Positions 21,746 through 29,463 of a stretch of DNA of 64,000 bases are shown here, piece after piece. Origin of the DNA: Sphingobium limneticum (GTDB lineage: Bacteria > Pseudomonadota > Alphaproteobacteria > Sphingomonadales > Sphingomonadaceae); assembly GCF_008710155.1 (NCBI RefSeq), contig NZ_VYPZ01000005.1:1-64000 (forward strand), written 5' to 3'. Position 1 is the first letter of the stretch. Every line of letters starts with the position of its first letter. Under the pieces are notes generated by a model. That model was not told where the DNA came from, did no database searches, and saw nothing but the letters and a program-made list of their open reading frames with translations. The position numbers and the translations under genes are program-made.

Positions 21746-22480
21746 ATGACTGTTGACGCATCCCGCCGTGACCTGCTGATCGCCGCTGCGACCCTGACGA
21801 CAATGAGCCTGTCCGGCGAGGCTGCCGCGCAGGTCAGCATCCAGCCGCCCGTAGCGCCCAGCGGCCCAAAGAAGAAGCTGGGCATGCTCTTGTTCGACGG
21901 GTTCGAACTGCTGGACGTGTTCGGTCCGCTGGAAATGTTCGGCATGTTGAAGGATCGCGTCGAAATCCTGATGATCGCGGACAAGGCTGGCCCGGTCAAA
22001 AGCGGGGCGGGGCCGCAGGCGATGGCCGATTATGGCTTTGCCGATGCGCCGAAGCTGGACATCGTCATGATTCCCGGCGGCATCGGCACGCGGCGGGAAG
22101 TGAACAATCCCGCCTTCATGGAATCGATCAAGGCCATCGCCCAGGCCACGCCACAGGTCGCGACGATCTGCACGGGGTCGGGCCTGCTGGCGAAGACCGG
22201 CCTGATCGACGGGGTGAAGGCGACCAGCAACAAGATGGCCTGGAAATGGGCGACGGCGCAGGGCGCCAAGGTGGCATGGGTTCCGCATGCGCGCTGGGTA
22301 GAGGATGGCAAATATATCTCCTCCTCCGGCATTTCGGCGGGGACGGACATGGCGCTGGGCCTGATCGCCAAGCTTTACGGGAAAGACATGGCCCATTGGG
22401 TCGCCCATCGCGCCGAATATCGCTGGAACGAGGATGCGACCGACGATCCGTTCGCGACCATGAACGGATTGGGCGGTTAA
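21746..22480 (+). CDS. Tat-exported DJ-1/PfpI family protein
   Basis: The 244-residue protein begins MTVDASRRDLLIAAATL, a twin-arginine signal with cleavage near AAAQ (about residue 29). The rest is a DJ-1/PfpI domain with KLGMLLFDGFELLDVFGPLE and the nucleophile-elbow Cys142 in ICTGSGLLAKTG, as in AraC-associated and isonitrile-hydratase-like members. Export of this fold is less common than cytoplasmic location. AAAGGGAC precedes the ATG at 21746; an upstream ATG at 21710 is possible but would bury the Tat motif. The substrate is unknown. Confidence 0.85.
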   Translation: MTVDASRRDLLIAAATLTTMSLSGEAAAQVSIQPPVAPSGPKKKLGMLLFDGFELLDVFGPLEMFGMLKDRVEILMIADKAGPVKSGAGPQAMADYGFADAPKLDIVMIPGGIGTRREVNNPAFMESIKAIAQATPQVATICTGSGLLAKTGLIDGVKATSNKMAWKWATAQGAKVAWVPHARWVEDGKYISSSGISAGTDMALGLIAKLYGKDMAHWVAHRAEYRWNEDATDDPFATMNGLGG

Positions 22481-22483
22481 GGC

Positions 22484-24895
22484 TCAATCCACCCGCATCG
22501 CTTGCGCCACCAATGCCTCGGCCTCCATCAACAGCGCATCTTCGGCCGCCGTCTGCGCGACATGTTCTCGGCCGATCAGGATCAGCAGCGGCACGGCGAG
22601 CGGACTGACCCGGTCCAGGGTCACATGCAGCATCGTCTGGCTCGCCCGGTCGATCAGGTCGCCCAGCCGCCCGACATCGGTCATGCGGGCGCGCGCGTCC
22701 GCCCAGGCCGCCTTGAGCAGCAGATGGTCGGGCTGATATTTGCGCAGCACGTCGTAGATGAGGTCGGTCGAGAAGGTGACCTGCCGCCCGGTCTTGCGCT
22801 TGCCGGGATGCTGGCGCTCGATCAGGCCGGAAATCACCGCGACGTCGCGGAAGGCGCGCTTCAAAAGGCTCGACTGTTCGACCCAATCGACAAATTCATG
22901 GTCCAGAATATCGGCCGAGAAAAGACTGGCCGGGTCGGTGACGGGCTTTAGCCCATAGACCGCCAGCGCATAATCGTTGGACACGAAGCCGAGCGGCATC
23001 AGCCCCTGACTCTCCATTCGCCGGGTCAGCAACATGCCGAGCGACTGGTGCGCATTCCAGCCTTCGAAACTGTAGCAGATGAGGTAATGGCGCCCTTCAT
23101 GGGGGAATGTCTCGATCAGGAGCTGGCCGGGCTGGGGCAGGGAGGAGCGTAGCTTTTGCATCTCCAGCCATTCGCGCACATCCTCGGGGAAGCGGTGCCA
23201 GGCACCGGGGTCGGCCAGAAACGCGCGGACCCGGTCGGCGAGGCGGGTGGACATGGCCATGCGGGTGCCGCCCCAGCTGGGGATCCGCGCCTGTTTCGAT
23301 GTCGCGCGCACGGTCAGATCGGATGTATCCATCCGTACCACCTCCAGCGCCATGCCGGAGAAGAAGAAACTATCGCCGGGGCGCAACTGCGCGGCGAAGC
23401 CTTCTTCCACCGTGCCGAGCTTGCGCCCATTGGCGAAGCGCACGACCAGCGCGGGCTGATCGACGATGATGCCGGCGTTCAGGCGATGCTGCTGGATGAA
23501 GCGTGGATGGGAGACACGCCAAGTCCCATCGGCATCCTGCGTCAGCCGCTTGAACCGGTCATAGGCGCGCAATGCATAGCCGCCGCCCTCGATAAAATGC
23601 AGCACATGGTCGAAGGCTTCGCGGGTCAGCGCGCTATAGGGCGTGGCGGACTGCACCTCCGCGAGCAATTCCTCCGCGCGGAAAGGGCCGGCGCAGGCCA
23701 GACCCATCACATGCTGGGCCAGCACGTCCAGACTGCCGGGCCGAAAATCGTCCGCATCACGCTCGCCCGCCTCCACCGCGTCCAGAGCCGCGCGCGCCTC
23801 CAGATATTCGAAGCGGTTGCCGGGGATCAGGATCGCTTCGGATGCCATGTCGAGCCGATGATTGGCGCGCCCGATCCGCTGGAGCAGGCGCGAGCTGCCC
23901 TTGGGCGCCCCCATCTGAATGACGCAATCGACATTGCCCCAATCGACCCCAAGGTCGAGGCTGGCGGTCGCCACCAAGGCGCGCAGCTTGCCCGCCGCCA
24001 TCGCCGATTCGACCTTGCGCCGCGCTTCGATCGACAGGCTGCCATGATGGATGGCGATCGGCAGATTGGCGTCGTTGACCGACCAGAGTTCCTGAAAGAT
24101 GAGTTCGGCCAGGCCGCGCGTGTTGCAGAAGACGAGGGTCGTCTGCCGCGCCTCAATCTCCGCCATCACCTGTTTCGCGGCATATTTGCCGGAATGGCCG
24201 GACCAGGGCACGCGGCCTTCGGGAATCAGGATCGCGACATTGGGTTCCGCGCCCGCTTCGCCCATCACCGGCGTCACGGTATCGATATCGCCATCGGGTG
24301 CCAGCCAGGCCCGATAGGCGTCTACATCGGCGACCGTGGCGGACAGGGCGACGCGGCGCAGCGCGGGATTGATCGCCTGCAGACGCGCCATAGAGAGATT
24401 CAGCAGATCCCCGCGTTTTTGCGTGGCGAAGGCATGAACCTCATCGACGATCACCGTCTTCAGGTCCGAAAAAAGCAGGGCGGCGTCGGGATAGCTGAGC
24501 AGCAGCGAGAGCGATTCGGGCGTGGTCAGCAATATATGCGGCGGGCGGACGCGCTGCCGCGCCTTGCGATCGGATGGAGTGTCGCCAGTGCGCGTCTCAA
24601 CGCTGATGGAGAGGCCCATGTCCTCGATCGGCGTCAGCAGGTTGCGCCGCACGTCGACCGCCAGCGCCTTCAGGGGCGAGACGTAGAGCGTGTGCAATCG
24701 ATCGGTCGGGTTGCGGATCAGGTCGGCCAGACTGGGCAGGAAACCCGCCAGCGTCTTGCCAGCGCCGGTGGGGGCAACCAGCAGCGCATGGTCGCCACTC
24801 TCCCCCGCTGCCAGCATATCCATCTGGTGCCGGCGCGGGCGCCAGCCGCGCGCGGCGAACCAGCTTTCGATGATGGCGGGAAGGGCAGCTGGCAT
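22484..24895 (-). CDS. Ligase-associated DNA damage response DEXH-box helicase (Lhr-type)
   Basis: The 803-residue SF2 helicase has Walker A APTGAGKT (41-48), DEVH in VIVDEVHAFATQ, motif III SATVAD and motif VI QRIGRANHR. A WH/Lhr-core C-terminal region contains WGGTRMAMSTRLADRVRAFL. Length and layout fit the helicase usually encoded with an ATP-dependent ligase, an exonuclease and PdeM. Here it stands alone; a pdeM gene lies 36 kb away. It likely unwinds damaged DNA or RNA-DNA hybrids in end repair. It is convergent with the DJ-1 gene (3 nt between stops). Confidence 0.92.
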   Translation of the reverse strand: MPAALPAIIESWFAARGWRPRRHQMDMLAAGESGDHALLVAPTGAGKTLAGFLPSLADLIRNPTDRLHTLYVSPLKALAVDVRRNLLTPIEDMGLSISVETRTGDTPSDRKARQRVRPPHILLTTPESLSLLLSYPDAALLFSDLKTVIVDEVHAFATQKRGDLLNLSMARLQAINPALRRVALSATVADVDAYRAWLAPDGDIDTVTPVMGEAGAEPNVAILIPEGRVPWSGHSGKYAAKQVMAEIEARQTTLVFCNTRGLAELIFQELWSVNDANLPIAIHHGSLSIEARRKVESAMAAGKLRALVATASLDLGVDWGNVDCVIQMGAPKGSSRLLQRIGRANHRLDMASEAILIPGNRFEYLEARAALDAVEAGERDADDFRPGSLDVLAQHVMGLACAGPFRAEELLAEVQSATPYSALTREAFDHVLHFIEGGGYALRAYDRFKRLTQDADGTWRVSHPRFIQQHRLNAGIIVDQPALVVRFANGRKLGTVEEGFAAQLRPGDSFFFSGMALEVVRMDTSDLTVRATSKQARIPSWGGTRMAMSTRLADRVRAFLADPGAWHRFPEDVREWLEMQKLRSSLPQPGQLLIETFPHEGRHYLICYSFEGWNAHQSLGMLLTRRMESQGLMPLGFVSNDYALAVYGLKPVTDPASLFSADILDHEFVDWVEQSSLLKRAFRDVAVISGLIERQHPGKRKTGRQVTFSTDLIYDVLRKYQPDHLLLKAAWADARARMTDVGRLGDLIDRASQTMLHVTLDRVSPLAVPLLILIGREHVAQTAAEDALLMEAEALVAQAMRVD

Positions 24896-25051
24896 TCACT
24901 GGATGTAGGGTGCCTTATCCTTCCTGTCATCGTCCCTGCTTTGCCATGGCGTTGCGGCCATGTTAGATTGCGCGTCATCATTCCGGACCGCGCAACTCCC
25001 CACGGGATCAGGCGTATAGGGTTGTCGCGCAGCACGCCTTATGGAGAGATC

Positions 25052-25249
25052 ATGACCGAGAAAATCAGCCCCCAAGCAGCGCCCGACATTTTTTTCGACA
25101 TCTGGTTCATGCCGGCTGCTTTCTGGACCCAATGGTGGGGCTTTTATGCCCAGACGCTCAATGTCGGACGCTTCCTGCCGCCGCATGAGCCGCTCGGCGC
25201 GGACGGCGCGCCGGTGGATGTCGAGGTGGAGGAAGGGTTGGTCGCCTGA
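25052..25249 (+). CDS. 65-residue conserved-looking small protein, unknown
   Basis: The product starts MTEKISPQAAPDIFFDIWF and has an aromatic-rich amphipathic stretch (FWTQWWGFYAQTLNVGRF, about residues 24-41) and an acidic C terminus. A GGAGA site 6 nt before the ATG supports translation. It is not hydrophobic enough for a classical membrane helix; membrane-surface binding is possible. It is divergent from the helicase and upstream of the PLP enzyme operon. I do not recognise a family. Confidence 0.65.
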   Translation: MTEKISPQAAPDIFFDIWFMPAAFWTQWWGFYAQTLNVGRFLPPHEPLGADGAPVDVEVEEGLVA

Positions 25250-25390
25250 GGGGCGGTTGGTCCATGCGCGGAATAATCATATAGCGGCAGGAAATAATCT
25301 TACGCTCTTTCTCTGGCTCTTTGCCGGCGCCCTGCGTTACACTCCTGCCCATGACAGCGGCGCACAGACGCCGCCAGCAGGAGATATGAT

Positions 25391-26740
25391 ATGACCGGCG
25401 ACACGCCCGATTTCACCCCCGATTTCAACGAAGCCGACCTGACCGGTGTGGAGGCCCCGCGCAACCGCCGCCGCCCCAAGGCCCCGATCATGGAGATTGA
25501 CGGCCGCAAGCTGAAGCCCGCCACGCTGATGATGGGCCATGGCTATGACCCGACTCTGTCGGAAGGCTCGCTCAAGCCGCCGATCTTCCTCACCTCCACC
25601 TTCGCCTTCGAAAGCGCCGCTGCGGGCAAGCGCCATTTCGAAGGCGTGACCGGCATCCGTCCCGGTGGATCGGAAGGGCTGGTCTATTCGCGCTTCAACG
25701 GGCCGAATCAGGAAATTTGCGAGGATCGCCTGTCGGTATGGGAGGAGGCGGAGGATGCCTTGCTCTTTTCCAGCGGCATGTCGGCCATCGCCACCACCTT
25801 GCTGGCGCTGGTGCAGCCGGGCGACGTCATCGTGCATAGCGCGCCGCTTTATGCCGCGACCGAATCGCTGATCGGCCGGATCCTCGGCAAGTTCGGCGTG
25901 CAGTGGATCGACTTCCCCGCCGGCGCGACCGAGGATGAGATTGGCGCAGCGATCGAGAAGGCGAAGGGTCTGGGCCGCGTCGCTTTGCTCTATCTGGAAA
26001 GCCCGGCCAATCCGACCAATGTTCTGGTCGATCTGGAGGCGGTGGTCGCGCGGCGCGACTCACTGTTTTCTGGCGAGGAGCATGTCCCGCCGATCGCGAT
26101 CGACAATACGTTTCTGGGGCCGCTGTGGCACAAGCCGATCGCCCATGGCGCGGACCTCGTCATCTACAGCCTCACCAAATATGCCGGCGGGCACAGCGAT
26201 CTGGTCGCAGGCGGAGTGCTGGGTAGCAACGCGCTCATCAACAGCATTCGCCTGATGCGCAACACGATCGGCACCATCCTCGATCCCCATAGCGCCTGGA
26301 TGCTGTTGCGGTCGCTGGAAACGCTGGAATTGCGGATGAGCCGGGCCGGCGAGAATGCGGAGAAGGTCTGCACCTGGTTGAAGGACCAGCCGCAGGTGGA
26401 TAAGGTCGTCTATCTGGGCTTTCCGGAGACGGAGCGGCAGGCGGACATCTATCGCCGCCACTGCACCGGCGCGGGATCGACCTTCTCGCTTTACCTCAAG
26501 GGCGGGGAGGCGGAGGCCTTCGCTTTTCTCGACGCGCTCAAGATCGCCAAGCTGGCGGTGAGTCTCGGCGGGACCGAGACGCTGGCCAGCCATCCTGCCG
26601 CCATGACCCATTTGTCGGTGCCGGCGGAGCGCAAGAAAGCGCTGGCGATCGGCGACAATATGGTGCGCATCTCGATCGGCTGCGAGGATGCGGACGATCT
26701 GATCGCCGATTTCGCCCAGGCTTTGCGGCAGATCGGCTGA
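25391..26740 (+). CDS. Cystathionine gamma-synthase family PLP enzyme
   Basis: The 449-residue Cys/Met metabolism PLP-dependent enzyme has its PLP lysine at 263 in YSLTKYAGGHSD, with Asp238 in AIDNT positioned to contact the ring. The conserved YSRFNGPNQEICEDRL and SLGGTETLASHPAAMTH segments match methionine gamma-lyase/cystathionine synthase relatives. It is longer than MetB (about 390) because of a 45-residue N-terminal extension and an inserted segment. Substrate (homocysteine, cystathionine or methionine side) cannot be assigned. It is followed 3 nt later by a 2-hydroxyacid dehydrogenase gene. Confidence 0.88.
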   Translation: MTGDTPDFTPDFNEADLTGVEAPRNRRRPKAPIMEIDGRKLKPATLMMGHGYDPTLSEGSLKPPIFLTSTFAFESAAAGKRHFEGVTGIRPGGSEGLVYSRFNGPNQEICEDRLSVWEEAEDALLFSSGMSAIATTLLALVQPGDVIVHSAPLYAATESLIGRILGKFGVQWIDFPAGATEDEIGAAIEKAKGLGRVALLYLESPANPTNVLVDLEAVVARRDSLFSGEEHVPPIAIDNTFLGPLWHKPIAHGADLVIYSLTKYAGGHSDLVAGGVLGSNALINSIRLMRNTIGTILDPHSAWMLLRSLETLELRMSRAGENAEKVCTWLKDQPQVDKVVYLGFPETERQADIYRRHCTGAGSTFSLYLKGGEAEAFAFLDALKIAKLAVSLGGTETLASHPAAMTHLSVPAERKKALAIGDNMVRISIGCEDADDLIADFAQALRQIG

Positions 26741-26743
26741 GTC

Positions 26744-27691
26744 ATGACTCGTCCCCTGTTGTTGGTGGGCCAGCCTTTGCTGGCGCCACTGCTGCCGCTG
26801 TTGCGCACGGACCATGACGTCATCGCCCTGTGGGAATCGCCGGCACCCGACCAATTGCGCAAGGTCGATGCGCTGGTCTGGGCCGGCGAGTTTCCGCTCG
26901 GTCGCGACCTGGTGGACGCCATGCCCCGCCTGACCCTCATCGCCTGCTTCACCGTGGGCTATGACGGGGTGGACCTGCCCCTCGCCCGCGAGCGCGGGAT
27001 CGCCGTGGCCCATGCCGGCAATGCCAATGCGGAGGATGTGGCCGACCATGCGATCGGCCTGATGTTGGCCCATCGCCGCTGGATCGTGGCGGGCGATCGC
27101 CACCTGCGCGCCGGCGCGTGGACGATCGAGAGCAAGATGCGAACCCGCTCGATGAACGGCGCGCGCCTGGGTATCGTGGGGATGGGCGCCATCGGCATCG
27201 CCGTGGCGGAACGCGCACAGGCGATGAAGATGAAGATCGGATGGTGGGGACCACGGCCCAAATCCGACCTGCCCTGGCCCAGGGCGGATGATGTCGCCGC
27301 GCTGGCACGGGACAGCGACATATTGCTGGTCGCGGCCCGCGCCGACGAGCGCAATCGCGGCATGATCGACGCCGCCATTCTGGACGCGTTGGGGCCGGAT
27401 GGATTGTTGGTGAATGTCGCGCGCGGGCAGTTGGTGGATGAAAGCGCGCTGATTGCAGCATTACGGAGTGGACGTCTGGGAGGCGCGGCCCTCGACGTGT
27501 TCGATCCCGAACCGACCGATCCTGCGCGCTGGGCCGATCTGCCCAATGTGGTGCTGACCCCGCATACCGGCGGCGCTACGCATGAAGCGGTGGGACGGAT
27601 GGCGGAGACATTGATGGCCAATCTGGCCGCCCATTTCGCCGGACTACCGCTGCCGTCGCCGGTTGCGGAGATGATATTGGAAAGAGGGTGA
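26744..27691 (+). CDS. D-2-hydroxyacid dehydrogenase family protein
   Basis: The 315-residue NAD(P)-dependent enzyme has a Rossmann GMGAIG at about 146-151 and a catalytic Arg in LLVAARADERN. It also has Glu in FDPEPTDPARW and His in LTPHTGGATHEAV, the R-E-H triad of the family. It likely interconverts a 2-keto acid and its D-hydroxy acid (glyoxylate/hydroxypyruvate reductase-like). It forms an operon with the preceding PLP enzyme, whose lyase reactions yield 2-keto acids, so reduction of that product is a reasonable inference. Confidence 0.88.
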   Translation: MTRPLLLVGQPLLAPLLPLLRTDHDVIALWESPAPDQLRKVDALVWAGEFPLGRDLVDAMPRLTLIACFTVGYDGVDLPLARERGIAVAHAGNANAEDVADHAIGLMLAHRRWIVAGDRHLRAGAWTIESKMRTRSMNGARLGIVGMGAIGIAVAERAQAMKMKIGWWGPRPKSDLPWPRADDVAALARDSDILLVAARADERNRGMIDAAILDALGPDGLLVNVARGQLVDESALIAALRSGRLGGAALDVFDPEPTDPARWADLPNVVLTPHTGGATHEAVGRMAETLMANLAAHFAGLPLPSPVAEMILERG

Positions 27692-27798
27692 AGCTGCGGG
27701 TTTGGGAAAGGGTGAAAGCCCTTTCCCCTATCGACCTGCGACTATTTGCACCCGATTATCTTGCTGCATGAACGAACGAGATCGTCGTCCCGAACGAG

Positions 27799-27820
27799 GT
27801 TTCACCGATCCACGTGAAAC
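27799..27820. promoter_or_regulatory. Split parS-like palindrome
   Basis: GTTTCAC (27799-27805) and GTGAAAC (27814-27820) are the two parS half-sites, separated by 8 bp (CGATCCAC) instead of abutting. Read another way, the right part CCACGTGAAACA also matches a single parS with a degraded left end. It lies in a 246-nt non-coding gap (27692-27937) between convergent genes that otherwise shows no gene. Confidence 0.45.
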
Positions 27821-27937
27821 AGCCGCCCTGGAGCATCGTCCGATGCAATCGAATCGGATGATGCTTCCGGAGGTTTTATTGTCCGAATTTTGCGAGCCGT
27901 CAGCTATGACAGCTGACTTCAAAATGCTCTAATCCGA

Positions 27938-28663
27938 TCAGAATTTGAAGACCGTGCCCAGATAGACGGCCTGGCTGTCCTGGCGATCGTCGGTCATCGG
28001 GGTCAGGCGACCCGCCACGCTATTATTATAGCGCACACCGGCGGTAACGTTCAGGTTGCGCGTCAGCGAATAGGAGCTGGCCAGATCCAGCGAATAATCC
28101 TTGTCCGCCGAAGGATTGCGAACCGTCGCCGCCGCACCCGGCTCACGACGGGTTTCCAGCATCACCTTGGTGCTGAAACGATCCTTCTTGCCGTCATCCA
28201 GCGAGAAATTCTTCGCATCGACCATGGTCTGGACCGGCACGGGGTCCAGTGCCTTGCGACCGACGGCGTCGGGCAGGGCGAACTTGCGCCAGTTATGCGC
28301 ACCGTTCAGGCTGAACGCGACCGGCTTGATATCGACCATGTCGATCGTGCGATTGACGGCAACGCGATCGTCACCCGCAGCCCGCACCATCACGGTAACC
28401 GAACGCTGGCCGCTGAGCGAACCGCTGGTCGGGGTAAAGCGGAAACCACGCTGATTCGCGGATGCAACGATCTTGGCATAAGCCGCAGCCAGGCGCGGAT
28501 CCTTGATCGTGGGCGTAAAGGAGCCAATGCTGCCCAGCGAAGCAGGCGCTTCGGGACGCAGACGGGCCAGATCGGTCACGGCACCGATGGCGGGCGACAG
28601 CAGGAAGCCAGTCACGGCAATCGCCGCACCCGTTCCCAGCAAATGTCCCCTTTTCATAACCAT
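27938..28663 (-). CDS. Exported protein with outer-membrane-like C terminus
   Basis: The 241-residue product (MVMKRGHLLGTGAAIAVTGF start) has a signal peptide ending near SPAIGA. Its C-terminal third alternates hydrophobic and polar residues (YSLDLASSYSLTRNLNVTAGVRY), and the last residue is Phe (VYLGTVFKF), as in outer-membrane beta-barrels. The size would allow a small barrel or a partial porin-like domain. I do not recognise a family. Start ATGs at 28663 or 28657 are both plausible. No operon partner. Confidence 0.7.
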   Translation of the reverse strand: MVMKRGHLLGTGAAIAVTGFLLSPAIGAVTDLARLRPEAPASLGSIGSFTPTIKDPRLAAAYAKIVASANQRGFRFTPTSGSLSGQRSVTVMVRAAGDDRVAVNRTIDMVDIKPVAFSLNGAHNWRKFALPDAVGRKALDPVPVQTMVDAKNFSLDDGKKDRFSTKVMLETRREPGAAATVRNPSADKDYSLDLASSYSLTRNLNVTAGVRYNNSVAGRLTPMTDDRQDSQAVYLGTVFKF

Positions 28664-28916
28664 GACCCGACTCTTGTTCCCACCCGATATATTTGACAAC
28701 GCTTTACACCGCAAAAGCCTCCATTGGCTAGGGGCGGAAGGGCTTTTTGTCTGAGCTGTTGCACGGAATACACAGACTCCGGCGCCGTCGCGTGAACGCT
28801 ACCATCGCAACCTGTCGCACTGGAGGGAAGGCTTCCCCACGCTAGCCCTTGCCCCATGGCGCACGGCCACTATAGAAGCGGGCAGTTTTTCGTCTTTTCT
28901 AGCTAGGACATGCCTG

Positions 28917-29363
28917 ATGGTCCGCCGCCTTTCCGCCTCTGCAACCGCCGGCCTGCTGCTGGTCGCGATCCTGCCGCTTGCCGCCTGCGGTGGCGGTTCC
29001 AAGGATCGGCCCAAAGCCGACATCGCCGCGTCGAAGGTGACGACGATCGGCGTGAACGCCTATCTATGGCGCGCGTCGCTGGACACTTTGTCGTTCATGC
29101 CGATGGTGCAGACCGATTCGAACGGCGGCGTGATCGTCACCGACTGGTATGCCAATCCGAACACGCCCAATGAACGGATGAAGCTGACCGTGTCGATCCT
29201 GGACCAGGATCTGCGCGCCGACGCGCTGCGCGTTGCCGCCAGCCGCCAGGTCAATCAGGGCGGCCAGTGGGTCGATGCCCCGGTCGCCGCCGCCACCGTG
29301 CAGAAGCTGGAAGAGATCATCCTCACCAAGGCGCGCGACCTGCGCCGCACGGCGATCGGCTGA
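28917..29363 (+). CDS. DUF3576 lipoprotein
   Basis: The 148-residue protein has a lipobox LPLAAC (lipid Cys24). The DUF3576 body has IGVNAYLWRASLDTLSFMP, WYANPNTPNERMKLTVSIL and an ASRQVNQGGQW segment. This alphaproteobacterial family commonly sits just upstream of leuS-lptE-holA, exactly as here, suggesting an envelope role connected with LPS assembly. That link is by context only. A strong terminator follows the gene. Confidence 0.88.
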   Translation: MVRRLSASATAGLLLVAILPLAACGGGSKDRPKADIAASKVTTIGVNAYLWRASLDTLSFMPMVQTDSNGGVIVTDWYANPNTPNERMKLTVSILDQDLRADALRVAASRQVNQGGQWVDAPVAAATVQKLEEIILTKARDLRRTAIG

Positions 29364-29376
29364 CCTGAACCCTTTG

Positions 29377-29402
29377 CGGGCATGATAAATGCCCGATTTT
29401 TT
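29377..29402 (+). terminator. Intrinsic terminator after the DUF3576 gene
   Basis: CGGGCAT (29377-29383) pairs with ATGCCCG (29389-29395), followed by A and six T. It lies 14 nt after the stop. Confidence 0.88.
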
Positions 29403-29411
29403 CGAACCTTT

Positions 29412-29441
29412 CGGGCTGGGCTTTGCAATAGGCCCAGCCCG
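29412..29441 (+). promoter_or_regulatory. Hairpin in the leuS leader
   Basis: CGGGCTGGGC (29412-29421) and GCCCAGCCCG (29432-29441) form a perfect 10-bp stem with a 10-nt loop, 22 nt before the leuS start. It follows the DUF3576 terminator by 9 nt. It has no T-run, so it is more likely a leader structure than a second terminator. Confidence 0.55.
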
Positions 29442-29463
29442 CCCGCATTTGTAAGGACATGAC

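Noticed and set aside
23156..25249. A 697-codon frame antisense to the helicase
   Set aside because: Shadow of the helicase; only its last 65 codons (25052-25249) have a ribosome site and non-overlapping position.
27702..27932. 76-codon frame between the hydroxyacid dehydrogenase and the exported protein
   Set aside because: It has a poor ribosome site, contains the parS-like element and shows no protein-like pattern.
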